Shown here: piece after piece, positions 24,815-33,451 of the stretch
Layout of the letters: every line of letters starts with the position of its first letter
Position numbering within the stretch: position 1 is the stretch's first letter
Assembly: GCA_024643425.1 (NCBI GenBank)
Contig: JAHEMY010000004.1
Span: forward strand, 1 to 49,352
Length of the DNA: 49,352 nt
Reading direction: 5' to 3'
DNA from: Flavobacteriaceae bacterium
GTDB taxonomy: Bacteria; Bacteroidota; Bacteroidia; Flavobacteriales; Flavobacteriaceae
Translations under genes and position numbers: made by a program
The notes under the pieces: model-generated
What the model was told of the DNA's origin: nothing
The model's input: only the letters and a program-made list of their open reading frames with translations
Databases searched by the model: none

Positions 24815-25483
24815 TTATTTTCCGGCAACTATAATCACCAACTCCCCTTTCGGAGGTTTTTGAGTATAATGTTCCAACACAGAAGCAAGGCTTCCCCGAA
24901 CTGTTTCTTCATGTAATTTGGTCAATTCTCTGGAAACAGAGACTGCTCGATCGGCTCCAAAATATTCTGACAGTTGTCCAAGGGTTTTGACCAGTTTATG
25001 AGGGGATTCATAAAGTATTATGGTTCTGGTTTCCTCTGCCAATATCTGTAACCTTGTTTGTCTTCCTTTTTTAACAGGTAAAAATCCTTCAAAAACAAAT
25101 CGGTCGTTTGGCAACCCACTATTCACCAAAGCCGGCACAAAAGCCGTGGCTCCCGGAAGGCATTCCACTTCAATTCCGGCTTCCACACAGGCTCGAGTTA
25201 ATAAAAATCCGGGGTCACTAATAGCAGGAGTTCCTGCATCACTAATTAAAGCAATGGTAAGTCCTGAATGCATCTTATCCACCAGCATCTTCAAGGTTTT
25301 ATGCTCGTTATGCATATGATGCGATTGCATATGGGTTGAAATTTCGTAATGCTTTAGAAGTTTACCACTGGTTCGGGTATCTTCTGCAAGGATTAGGTCG
25401 GCCGACTTCAATACCTCTATGGCTCGAAAAGTGATGTCCTTCAGATTACCAATGGGCGTAGGGACGAGGTACAGTTTCCCCAT
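24815..25483 (-). CDS. rsmI: 16S rRNA (cytidine(1402)-2'-O)-methyltransferase
   Basis: A 222-residue SAM-dependent tetrapyrrole-methylase-fold enzyme that 2'-O-methylates C1402 in the decoding centre of 16S rRNA. Family motifs are visible: LVPTPIGNLKDITFRA, AEDTRTSGKLL, ALISDAGTPAISDPG and LPGATAFVPAL, plus FEGFLPVKKGR. It is shorter than enzymes with a C-terminal HTH extension, as usual in this phylum. The gene lies 8 nt downstream of the uncharacterised gene at 25492-26244 and is probably cotranscribed with it. Confidence 0.95.
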   Translation of the reverse strand: MGKLYLVPTPIGNLKDITFRAIEVLKSADLILAEDTRTSGKLLKHYEISTHMQSHHMHNEHKTLKMLVDKMHSGLTIALISDAGTPAISDPGFLLTRACVEAGIEVECLPGATAFVPALVNSGLPNDRFVFEGFLPVKKGRQTRLQILAEETRTIILYESPHKLVKTLGQLSEYFGADRAVSVSRELTKLHEETVRGSLASVLEHYTQKPPKGELVIIVAGK

Positions 25484-25491
25484 TTCGAATA

Positions 25492-26244
25492 TTAATTAAA
25501 ACGTTTTTCCAGAAGATTCATAAATCGTTGTGAGAACTCCTCTTTGTCTTGCCAATCGTTATAATCCGGTTTTATTTGATTGGCTATAAAAGCGTTTGCC
25601 TCCTCTAAGGATTCAAAAGTACTAAGTTGAGACAGTACACGGGAATAATCGTCGGTACTTCCATTAAAAAGGTGCTTGATAAATGCCAAGCGATCGTTTA
25701 ACCCAATGGACAATCCGGCATTGATGCTGTCGTTAATAGATTTTGGTCGTTCTATGTCGGTTTGTGTTTCTGAAGATGGTTCGCTTTGTTTGGATGGAAC
25801 GTCTGTAGCCGTTTCCTTTCGTTCAAAAACAGGCATGTCTTTATAATGGGCTGCAATAATATCCCAATCGTTTTCACGGCGATTATTTTTAGGTAGTACT
25901 TCTTCTAAAAAATCTTCCACCGATTGTGCTTCTTTGGGCATTTGAGCAACAATATCCTTTATTTTTTCTGTAGCCGGCTCTGTTATTTCTTCTTTATTTT
26001 CGGGTTCGGGCAACGGACTGGGTTCTTGAAACCAATTTTGTTCTCTGAAACTTTTTGAATCCATGGATTCCTCCAATACAGGAATTATCTTCTCCAATCC
26101 TTCCTGCTCTAAATACGTGATCACCGTAAGTTTTTCGAATAATTTGGCCGCCTCTTTTTTTAAAGTTATAAGGTCTGCATCCTCAGATGCTGTAATAATT
26201 TTCGCCGCTAATTCTTTCAATTCTTTGCGGAGTTGCTTTTTCAT
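25492..26244 (-). CDS. Uncharacterised acidic protein upstream of rsmI
   Basis: A 250-residue protein that I do not recognise. Residues 1-60 are helical and charged (MKKQLRKELKELAAKIITAS). Residues about 70-175 are rich in Glu, Pro, Ser and Thr and are probably disordered. Residues about 175-250 are helical with conserved-looking INAGLSIGLNDRLAFIKHLF and NDWQDKEEFSQRFMNL, a pattern of a small folded C-terminal domain. There is no signal peptide or membrane segment, so it should be cytoplasmic. It sits 8 nt upstream of rsmI on the same strand and divergent from tdk. The codon use and length support a real gene; the function is unknown. Confidence 0.75.
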   Translation of the reverse strand: MKKQLRKELKELAAKIITASEDADLITLKKEAAKLFEKLTVITYLEQEGLEKIIPVLEESMDSKSFREQNWFQEPSPLPEPENKEEITEPATEKIKDIVAQMPKEAQSVEDFLEEVLPKNNRRENDWDIIAAHYKDMPVFERKETATDVPSKQSEPSSETQTDIERPKSINDSINAGLSIGLNDRLAFIKHLFNGSTDDYSRVLSQLSTFESLEEANAFIANQIKPDYNDWQDKEEFSQRFMNLLEKRFN

Positions 26245-26344
26245 AACTTTTCTTATTATTCTATCGTTCTCAGTTTTGTTTTGTTAAATTTACGCATCAT
26301 TGATGTAAACGTCAAAGAATTCCGTTTTATTCTAAAAACTTATT

Positions 26345-26977
26345 ATGTTTCTCGAAAATACTGTTAATCAGAAGGAACAATTCGGATGGATCGAAGTCAT
26401 CTCCGGCTCTATGTTTTCCGGAAAAACAGAGGAGCTCATTCGGCGTTTAAAGCGTGCAAAGTTTGCTAGACAAAAGGTGGAAATCTTTAAACCTACGGTC
26501 GACCAACGCTACGACGACGATAAAGTAGTTTCCCACGACAGTAATGAAATTCGATCGACTCCGGTTCCTGCTGCAGCCAACATCCCCATTCTAGCCGATG
26601 GGTGTGATGTTATTGGTATTGATGAAGCTCAATTCTTTGACGACGAAATTGTGAAGGTTTGTAATGATCTTGCCAACCAAGGCATGCGTGTGATTGTTGC
26701 GGGATTGGATATGGATTATAAAGGCAACCCCTTCGGGCCTATGCCAGCGCTTATGGCTACTGCCGAATACGTCACGAAAGTTCACGCCGTTTGTACAAGA
26801 ACCGGGAATCTAGCGCACTATAGCTACCGAAAATCGCAAAGTGACGATTTGGTGCTGTTGGGAGAAACAGAGGACTATGAACCCTTAAGTCGTGCGGCTT
26901 ACTACAAAGCCATGCTCCGTGAAAAAGTACGCAAAATGGAGGTCAAGGATCCAGAACAATTGCCCGATAAAAAATAG
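26345..26977 (+). CDS. tdk: Thymidine kinase (type II)
   Basis: A 210-residue enzyme that phosphorylates thymidine with ATP in nucleotide salvage. Walker A GSMFSGKT (residues 21-28) and the Walker B-like DEAQFFDDE are clear, as is the Y-rich substrate segment YKGNPFGPM. The zinc-ribbon cysteines of many type II kinases are largely absent: the first pair reads CTRT (Cys150, Thr153) and the distal site reads EPLSRAAYY with no Cys. alr follows after 7 nt, so the two likely form an operon. Confidence 0.93.
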   Translation: MFLENTVNQKEQFGWIEVISGSMFSGKTEELIRRLKRAKFARQKVEIFKPTVDQRYDDDKVVSHDSNEIRSTPVPAAANIPILADGCDVIGIDEAQFFDDEIVKVCNDLANQGMRVIVAGLDMDYKGNPFGPMPALMATAEYVTKVHAVCTRTGNLAHYSYRKSQSDDLVLLGETEDYEPLSRAAYYKAMLREKVRKMEVKDPEQLPDKK

Positions 26978-26984
26978 GCGTTCC

Positions 26985-28100
26985 ATGGCAAACAATCAAA
27001 ATTCAGTGAAAGAAACCGTATTGGAAATTGACCTGGGCGCACTCACTCAAAACTATCATTTTTTAAAATCCAAGCTAAAATCAGAGACTAAATTTTTGGC
27101 TGTGGTCAAAGCTTTTGCCTATGGAAGTGATTCGAAGCAAGTCGCCCTTCGTTTGCAAGAGGAAGGGGTAGATTACTTCGCGGTGGCGTATACTCAGGAA
27201 GGCGTTCAGCTTCGTGATGCGGGCATTACAAAACCTATTTTGGTGCTCCATGCGTTAACGGGAAGTTTTGAAACTATTCTGAACAGGTGCTTAGAACCTG
27301 CCTTATATTCTTTTAAAATACTGAAAGAATTCATCGCTTTTACAGAGCTCCATCAACAAACTTCGTACCCGGTGCATCTTAAATTCAACACCGGTTTAAA
27401 TCGATTGGGATTTGACGAAAGCGACGTCGATAACGTTGTTGAATTGTGTAAAAAAAGTGCTGCGGTTAAAGTAAGATCGGCATTTTCTCATTTGGCCGCC
27501 AGTGAAGATCTTTCCGAAATAACATTTACCCTTTCACAAATTGAACGTTTTCAAAAAATTTCAAACCATCTTATTTCGGGTTTGGGGTATCATCCCATCT
27601 TGCATACTTTAAACACATCAGGAATTCTCAATTTTCCAAACGCCCAATTCGATATGGTGCGCAGTGGTATTGGATTGTATGGTTATGGAAACGACCCAAA
27701 ATTTGATTCTTTCTTAAAGCCTATCGCTACACTAAAAACCATTATTTCACAAATCCATGAACTTAAAAAAGGAGAAACTTTGGGCTATAACCGCGCTTTT
27801 AAAGCTAGCACCCCTATGAAAACAGCTACCCTTCCACTAGGGCATGCCGATGGAATTTCACGGATTTATGGGAATGGTAAGGGCTGGGTGCTAATTCATG
27901 GAGAAAAAGCTCCTATCGTAGGGAATGTATGCATGGACATGATTATGGTTGACGTTACAAAAATTGATTGTAAAGAAGGTGATGAAGTCGTTGTTTTGGG
28001 ACCCAATTCAAGAGCAGACACCTTAGCCGCTTCCGCTAACACAATCTCCTACGAATTAATCACTGGATTATCGCAACGCATAAAACGTGTTTATAAATAA
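26985..28100 (+). CDS. alr: Alanine racemase
   Basis: A 371-residue PLP enzyme that makes D-alanine for peptidoglycan. The PLP lysine is Lys42 (AVVKAFAYGSDS) and the catalytic Tyr is Tyr268 (ETLGYNRAF). The GNVCMDMIMVDVT segment is the conserved C-terminal beta-domain motif. The ATG at 26985, 7 nt after the tdk stop, is chosen because an upstream in-frame ATG would lie inside tdk and add a non-conserved N-terminus. Length is normal for the family. Confidence 0.94.
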   Translation: MANNQNSVKETVLEIDLGALTQNYHFLKSKLKSETKFLAVVKAFAYGSDSKQVALRLQEEGVDYFAVAYTQEGVQLRDAGITKPILVLHALTGSFETILNRCLEPALYSFKILKEFIAFTELHQQTSYPVHLKFNTGLNRLGFDESDVDNVVELCKKSAAVKVRSAFSHLAASEDLSEITFTLSQIERFQKISNHLISGLGYHPILHTLNTSGILNFPNAQFDMVRSGIGLYGYGNDPKFDSFLKPIATLKTIISQIHELKKGETLGYNRAFKASTPMKTATLPLGHADGISRIYGNGKGWVLIHGEKAPIVGNVCMDMIMVDVTKIDCKEGDEVVVLGPNSRADTLAASANTISYELITGLSQRIKRVYK

Positions 28101-28184
28101 TTGCTTTTCAAAAAGGTTTCGAAGTATTTCACTTCTAAAAATTTATTACTTTAGTCTTTAACAAACACTAAAAAACCATCCATT

Positions 28185-28592
28185 ATGCTAAAAGAATTTA
28201 AAAAGTTTATCATGACCGGTAATGTAATTGACCTCGCCGTTGCCGTTATTCTTGCTGGAGCCATTGGGGCTGTAGTAAGTGGTTTTACAAACGATATCAT
28301 GATGCCTATTGTTGGTCATTTTACCGGAGGAATGGACTTTTCAGATTTAAAGATTGTCTTAGCTGAAGCAACATTAGCTGCCGATGGGTCCGTTACCAAA
28401 CCTGAAAATGCAATTCTTTGGGGAAAATGGGTGAATGCCCTTATTAACCTGATTATTGTTGGATTTGTATTGTTTATGATCGTCAAGTCTTACAATAAGT
28501 TTAAAAAGAAAGAAGAAGCTGCACCTGCACCGCCTCCTGGACCTTCCGAAATTGATTTGTTGAAAGAAATTCGGGATGCATTAAAAAAATAA
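28185..28592 (+). CDS. mscL: Large-conductance mechanosensitive channel
   Basis: A 135-residue inner-membrane channel that opens under membrane tension and protects against osmotic downshock. The N-terminus MLKEFKKFIMTGNVIDLAVA and pore helix AVAVILAGAIGAVVSGFTND are typical of MscL. A periplasmic loop, the second helix (WVNALINLIIVGFVLFMIVK) and the C-terminal charged helix (EIDLLKEIRDALKK) follow. A terminator comes after it at 28631. Confidence 0.96.
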   Translation: MLKEFKKFIMTGNVIDLAVAVILAGAIGAVVSGFTNDIMMPIVGHFTGGMDFSDLKIVLAEATLAADGSVTKPENAILWGKWVNALINLIIVGFVLFMIVKSYNKFKKKEEAAPAPPPGPSEIDLLKEIRDALKK

Positions 28593-28630
28593 AACCATAG
28601 CGACCGCTACACTACTCTTATGAACCCTAA

Positions 28631-28660
28631 ACCCCTCAGCCATTGAGGGGTCTTTTTTTA
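28631..28660 (+). terminator. Intrinsic terminator after mscL
   Basis: ACCCCTCA pairs with TGAGGGGT around a 5-nt GCCAT loop, followed by CTTTTTTTA. It separates mscL from asd. Confidence 0.9.
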
Positions 28661-28693
28661 ATGTAAATTATTACGTTATATGGTTGGATGCCT

Positions 28694-28701
28694 TATTTTT
28701 G
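28694..28701 (+). promoter_or_regulatory. -7 box of asd
   Basis: TATTTTTG matches TAnnTTTG exactly and lies 18 nt before the ATG at 28720. It also shows that an in-frame ATG at 28684 cannot be the start. A clear -33 element is not seen. Confidence 0.6.
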
Positions 28702-28719
28702 CAGCCTAATTCAATAATC

Positions 28720-29709
28720 ATGAAAATAGCTGTGGTGGGTGCTACCGGAATGGTAGGCGAAGTAATGTTAAAACTTTTGGAGGAACGGAATTTTCCAGTA
28801 ACCGAGCTTATTCCGGTTGCTTCCGAGCGATCGATTGGAAAAGAGATTAAATTCAAAGGGCGCTCGTATGCCATCGTAAGTATGGGCACCGCCATTGAAA
28901 TGAAACCTGCCATTGCCATTTTTTCTGCGGGGGGTGGAACTTCATTAGAGTGGGCTCCAAAATTTGCTGCAGTTGGAACCACCGTTATTGATAATTCATC
29001 AGCATGGCGAATGGACGCCACCAAAAAATTGATTGTTCCTGAAATCAATGCGCATCAGCTTACAAAGGAGGATAAAATAATTGCCAATCCAAATTGCTCT
29101 ACCATTCAATTGGTCATGGCTTTGGCTCCCTTACACAAGAAATACACCATGAAACGTGTTATTGTTTCAACCTATCAATCGGTTTCCGGTACCGGCGTAA
29201 AAGCGGTTCGTCAATTAGAGAACGAAATTGCCGGAATCAAGGGTGAAATGGCCTATCCATACCCAATTCATAAAAATGCACTACCTCATTGCGATGTTTT
29301 TGAGGAAAATGGATATACCAAAGAAGAAATGAAACTGGCTCGGGAACCTCAAAAGATTCTCGACGACCGAAGTTTTTCTGTAACCGCTACGGCCGTGAGA
29401 ATTCCAACCGCAGGAGGGCATAGCGAATCTGTAAATGTTGAGTTTTTAAACGACTTCAATCTTGCCGATGTACGACAATTGTTGCACGAAACTCCAGGAA
29501 TTGTAGTACAGGACAATCCTGACACGCTCACCTATCCCATGCCTATGTTTGCCCATGAAAAAGATGAGGTTTTTGTTGGTAGACTGCGCAGGGATGAAAC
29601 ACAACCAAACACATTAAATATGTGGATTGTGAGTGATAATTTACGAAAAGGGGCTGCCACAAATGCCATACAAATAGCTGAATATTTGGAATCCCATCAA
29701 TTGGTTTAA
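28720..29709 (+). CDS. asd: Aspartate-semialdehyde dehydrogenase
   Basis: A 329-residue NADPH enzyme that reduces aspartyl phosphate to aspartate semialdehyde for lysine/diaminopimelate, threonine and methionine. The nucleotide-binding loop GATGMVGEV is at the N-terminus, the catalytic Cys126 is in ANPNCSTIQ, and GGHSESVNVEF contains the catalytic-loop His. The ATG at 28720 follows the -7 box at 28694-28701. The gene is monocistronic as far as visible. Confidence 0.96.
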   Translation: MKIAVVGATGMVGEVMLKLLEERNFPVTELIPVASERSIGKEIKFKGRSYAIVSMGTAIEMKPAIAIFSAGGGTSLEWAPKFAAVGTTVIDNSSAWRMDATKKLIVPEINAHQLTKEDKIIANPNCSTIQLVMALAPLHKKYTMKRVIVSTYQSVSGTGVKAVRQLENEIAGIKGEMAYPYPIHKNALPHCDVFEENGYTKEEMKLAREPQKILDDRSFSVTATAVRIPTAGGHSESVNVEFLNDFNLADVRQLLHETPGIVVQDNPDTLTYPMPMFAHEKDEVFVGRLRRDETQPNTLNMWIVSDNLRKGAATNAIQIAEYLESHQLV

Positions 29710-29869
29710 ATTTCGGTTCGACAAAACATTTAAAAAAGAACTTTATTTCCCCTTTTTTATGTAAATGTGTTAGAAACAGCATGGTTATGAATGTGTAAAC
29801 CAAACTTTTTATTACATTTAGAAGCTTTTTAAAAGCTGCATAATTAAAAATTGCTGAAGATTACTTTTA

Positions 29870-31255
29870 ATGAAAACCCCAATTACCCTGAGATTATTAC
29901 TACTGCTTGTTGCACTTTCCGTGATTTCCTGTAAATCTGATGATGAGAATGGATATACCCCCGTAAACATTGTTGCGAATGACGATGCTGTTGAAGTGCT
30001 TCAAAACAACTTTTTAGAATTCAATGTTTTACAAAACGACTCAAACGTTCCGGTTGACGGCTCCATGACCTTTACGAATCCATCAAATGGATTGGTGGAA
30101 ATAATTACTTTTGGTGCAGGATCAACCTTATACGACACTCGTTTGAAATACACTGCCAACGCAAATTATGTTGGAGAGGATACCTTCGAGTATACGGTTT
30201 GCGATTCGAGCGGACAATATTGTGACACTGCCGTAGTAACGGTATCGGTCACACCTATTTCACCTGTAAATGGTGACCTAAGTCAAGTTCCACATGCAGT
30301 GTTATCCGATTATAACTTCTTTAGTGGCACGATGGCGGACATGGTTCCTGAAGCTGGGGTGGTTCCATATTTACCGATTAGTTCCTTATTTACAGATTAT
30401 GCCCATAAGAAACGCTTTGTTTGGATGCCTCCTAATGTAAAAGCTTCTTATGATGGTGATGGTACCCTACTCAATTTCCCAGTGGGAGCAATCCTTATTA
30501 AATCGTTTTATTACGAAAATGTACTTCCTAATAACACAACAAAAATTATCGAAACCCGCCTCATGATTCATAAATCGGAAGGATGGATTTTTGCCGATTA
30601 TATTTGGAATGAGGATCAAACCGAGGCATTTCTTGATACCACAGGTAATGGTGCCAATGTGCCTTTTGAGTGGATTCAGGATGGTGAAACCAAATTTGTA
30701 AATTATCGAATTCCTTCTGAAAGTCAGTGCTATACGTGTCATAAAGTAAATGAAATTAATTCCCCAATAGGTTTAAAACCTCAAAATTTAAATTCAGAAT
30801 ATCCCTTTGACGATGGTCTTAAAAATCAATTGCAGAAATGGATTGAAGTTGGTTATCTCGAAAATAACCTGCCGGCCGATATCCTAACCGTGGTCAATTG
30901 GGAGGATACAAGCCAGCCTCTGGATTTGCGCGTTCGGTCTTATTTTGACATCAACTGTGCAGGTTGCCATAGCAATACCGGCCATTGCGATTACCGCGCT
31001 TTACGAATGTCGTTTAGCGATACCGAAAACCTTGAAAATATGGGAGTTTGCGTAACTCCGGACACTCCTATTCCCGGCTATGAAGACAGTAAAATGATTA
31101 TTCCCGGGGATGCACAAAATTCATTGCTTTATTTCCGATTAACCACCAACGATGAAGAATATAGAATGCCTCTTTTAGGAAGAACTATACAACATGAAGA
31201 ATCCCTCGCTTTAATTGAAGAGTGGATTAATTCATTAACTAATAATTGCGACTAA
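29870..31255 (+). CDS. SO2930-type diheme c-type cytochrome lipoprotein
   Basis: A 461-residue exported lipoprotein (lipobox LSVISCKSDD). An Ig/cadherin-like domain (residues about 35-135, with NANYVGEDTFEYTVCD) is followed by a large region beginning LSDYNFFSGTMADMVPEAGV, which matches the TIGR03806 (SO2930) pattern as I know it. Two haem c motifs are present: Cys287-x-x-Cys290-His291 (CYTCH) and Cys363-x-x-Cys366-His367 (CAGCH). Electron transfer at the cell envelope is predicted; the partner is unknown. The FG-GAP/ASPIC gene starts 22 nt downstream and is probably cotranscribed. Confidence 0.85.
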   Translation: MKTPITLRLLLLLVALSVISCKSDDENGYTPVNIVANDDAVEVLQNNFLEFNVLQNDSNVPVDGSMTFTNPSNGLVEIITFGAGSTLYDTRLKYTANANYVGEDTFEYTVCDSSGQYCDTAVVTVSVTPISPVNGDLSQVPHAVLSDYNFFSGTMADMVPEAGVVPYLPISSLFTDYAHKKRFVWMPPNVKASYDGDGTLLNFPVGAILIKSFYYENVLPNNTTKIIETRLMIHKSEGWIFADYIWNEDQTEAFLDTTGNGANVPFEWIQDGETKFVNYRIPSESQCYTCHKVNEINSPIGLKPQNLNSEYPFDDGLKNQLQKWIEVGYLENNLPADILTVVNWEDTSQPLDLRVRSYFDINCAGCHSNTGHCDYRALRMSFSDTENLENMGVCVTPDTPIPGYEDSKMIIPGDAQNSLLYFRLTTNDEEYRMPLLGRTIQHEESLALIEEWINSLTNNCD

Positions 31256-31277
31256 TCAATTTAATATTAATACTTAT

Positions 31278-32879
31278 ATGAAAAAATTACTATTCATTTT
31301 TACGCTCATTACTGTGTCAATCTCAGGATTTTCACAAGTATCCTTTACGCCACAATCCATTGGGACAGTCCATTCGGATCGCGCAGTTGTAGACATGAAC
31401 AACGACTTTTTAGACGATGTTGTTTCCGTTTCTACAACAAACATTCAAATTTTTTACCAGCAACCCGACGGTTCTTTCGTTGAAACAAACATTGTAACTT
31501 CTCCAGCCGACAACACTCCTTCGTGGAGTTTAGCAGCAGCGGATTACGATGGTAATGGATATACAGACCTTCTTTATGGAGGAGGAAATGGTGTGACTTT
31601 TATGCGCGCCAACAACACCGGAACAGCCTATACCGAAATTTCTTTTCCGGAATTTGTGTTTTCACAACGATCAAATTTCGTTGATATTAATAACGATGGA
31701 AACTTAGATGCCTTTGTATGCCATGATGTTGAACCAAACGTATACTACCTCAATGACGGGGATGGCAACTTAACTTTTTATCAAGGTGGAATAGGCGATT
31801 ACCCTTCGGGCGGTCATTATGGTTCTGTGTGGATCGATTTTGACAACGATGGTGATATGGACATGTTCAATGCAAAATGTGGTGGAGGTCCTGAGCGTTC
31901 TGCAGATGAGCTGCACGAAAATGATGGTAGTGGTGTTTTTACAGAAATTGGTGCGGCTAGTGGATTAGAAGATTCTATGCAAACTTGGTCATCGGCATGG
32001 GCCGATTATGACAACGATGGTGATATGGACGTATTTGTTGGAAACAGCACTGATCCATTTCAACACAAACTAGAAATTAACAATGGTGATGGTACATTCA
32101 GCGACATTTCAGCTTCAACCGGAATCAATGTCATGGAAGATACGGGAATAGAAAATTGCACCTACGACGTTAACAATGATGGTTATGCCGATATCATTTC
32201 CAACGGAAACGTATTATTAAATAATGGTGATTTAACATTCACCTTAGTTGAAAACGTACTTCCCAGTAACAATGGTGGATTTGGTGACCTTAACAACGAT
32301 GGTTTTCTTGATGCATTCACCGGAAGTACGATTTACATGAACGACGCCAACGATAATCATTGGATTACCGTAAATACTATTGGTGTGGAAAGTAACCGCA
32401 ATGGAATTGGTGCACGCCTAGAAGTTGTTTCCGATTTGGGGGCTCAAATTCGTGAAGTGAGAAGTGGAGAAGGATTTCGTTTAATGAGTACCTTGAACTC
32501 TCATTTTGGACTAGGAACCGATACTGAAATAGCTACACTTACCATTACCTGGCCTTCAGGAATTGTCGATGTGTTAGAAAATGTAGAAGTTGATCAAGTA
32601 ATTACTGTTGAAGAAGGTTCAACCATTTTAGGGTTAAGTGACGATTTAGTGTCTAACTTAATTATGTATCCAAACCCAACCTCAACCGTTTTAAACCTTT
32701 CAAGTATAGAAGGTTTTGATGCGGCATCTTACAGTATTTTTGACGTTCAAGGAAAGCGTGTAAAACATGCTTCATTAAAAGAAAACACCATTGATGTTTC
32801 AGCCTTGGCAAATGGAAGTTATTTTTTGAAAGTTTCCGATGCTTTCAATACCAAAACGCAAAAATTCATTAAAAAATAA
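31278..32879 (+). CDS. CRTAC1-like FG-GAP/ASPIC-UnbV protein with T9SS type A domain
   Basis: A 533-residue secreted protein. The signal peptide ends near SGFSQ. Residues about 40-340 hold FG-GAP/VCBS repeats with calcium-binding D.D.DG.D motifs (DFDNDGDMDMF, DYDNDGDMDVF, DLNNDGFLDAF), expected to fold as a beta-propeller. An ASPIC/UnbV domain follows (NHWITVNTIGVESNRNGIGA to TITWPSGIVD), and a C-terminal type A sorting domain (MYPNPTSTVLNLSS to KFIKK). It lies 22 nt after the diheme cytochrome gene, suggesting a joint role at the surface, and it ends at a strong terminator. Confidence 0.9.
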   Translation: MKKLLFIFTLITVSISGFSQVSFTPQSIGTVHSDRAVVDMNNDFLDDVVSVSTTNIQIFYQQPDGSFVETNIVTSPADNTPSWSLAAADYDGNGYTDLLYGGGNGVTFMRANNTGTAYTEISFPEFVFSQRSNFVDINNDGNLDAFVCHDVEPNVYYLNDGDGNLTFYQGGIGDYPSGGHYGSVWIDFDNDGDMDMFNAKCGGGPERSADELHENDGSGVFTEIGAASGLEDSMQTWSSAWADYDNDGDMDVFVGNSTDPFQHKLEINNGDGTFSDISASTGINVMEDTGIENCTYDVNNDGYADIISNGNVLLNNGDLTFTLVENVLPSNNGGFGDLNNDGFLDAFTGSTIYMNDANDNHWITVNTIGVESNRNGIGARLEVVSDLGAQIREVRSGEGFRLMSTLNSHFGLGTDTEIATLTITWPSGIVDVLENVEVDQVITVEEGSTILGLSDDLVSNLIMYPNPTSTVLNLSSIEGFDAASYSIFDVQGKRVKHASLKENTIDVSALANGSYFLKVSDAFNTKTQKFIKK

Positions 32880-32900
32880 TTCATTGTTAGCAATTCAAAA

Positions 32901-32931
32901 AACGCCGCTTCAAGAAGCGGCGTTTTTTTAT
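32901..32931 (+). terminator. Intrinsic terminator after the CRTAC1-like gene
   Basis: AACGCCGCTTC pairs with GAAGCGGCGTT, followed by a run of seven T. A TATCTTTA box at 32932-32939 follows immediately and may start the next gene. Confidence 0.9.
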
Positions 32932-32964
32932 TATCTTTAAGTAAACACTTAACGACCTAACCAT

Positions 32965-33345
32965 ATGAATTCAACTTTTACTAAAATCCTCAGCTACATT
33001 TTGGCCTTAGTATTAATCATCCATGGCCTAAATGAATTTTTCCATTTCAATTTCATGCCTGTGCTGTCCATCCCTGAAGAGGCGTCAAGTTTTAGAAATT
33101 CACTTTCGGCCACCGGTTACTTGCTTCCTGTTCTTGGTGTTGTTGAAATTTTTATTGCCGGATTGCTCATCATGCGAAAATGGGTTCCCTTCGCTTTATT
33201 GCTTCTTGCGCCAATTTCCATTAATGTACTTCTGTTTCATCTTTTTTTAAATGTCTCAGGAATTTGGATTGCATTAATTACCGTAGGAATCAATGTACTT
33301 CTTATTTACAAGTATTGGAAAGCATATAAACCACTTTTCCAATAA
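32965..33345 (+). CDS. Small DoxX-like integral membrane protein
   Basis: A 126-residue protein with four predicted membrane helices (about 8-24, 48-66, 72-92 and 96-117). The order of a short first loop with HGLNEFFHFN and a central GYLLPVLGVVEIFIAGLLIM helix resembles the DoxX/DUF4267-like group. No catalytic residues are recognised and the function is unknown. It lies between a terminator and the promoter of the ABC ATPase gene, so it is likely transcribed alone. Confidence 0.75.
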   Translation: MNSTFTKILSYILALVLIIHGLNEFFHFNFMPVLSIPEEASSFRNSLSATGYLLPVLGVVEIFIAGLLIMRKWVPFALLLLAPISINVLLFHLFLNVSGIWIALITVGINVLLIYKYWKAYKPLFQ

Positions 33346-33352
33346 AGTAGAT

Positions 33353-33382
33353 TTTGAAGTCCTTCCCGAAAAAGTAAATTTG
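33353..33382 (+). promoter_or_regulatory. Consensus promoter of the ABC ATPase gene
   Basis: TTTG (33353-33356), an 18-nt spacer and TAAATTTG (33375-33382) match the Bacteroidota consensus. Transcription would start near 33389, about 60 nt before the ATG at 33452. Confidence 0.75.
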
Positions 33383-33451
33383 GGAGTAAAAGAATAGGAG
33401 AATCTTTTTTATGAAAATATTCAACTCTTAAACCCCCATACATTTACTTTT

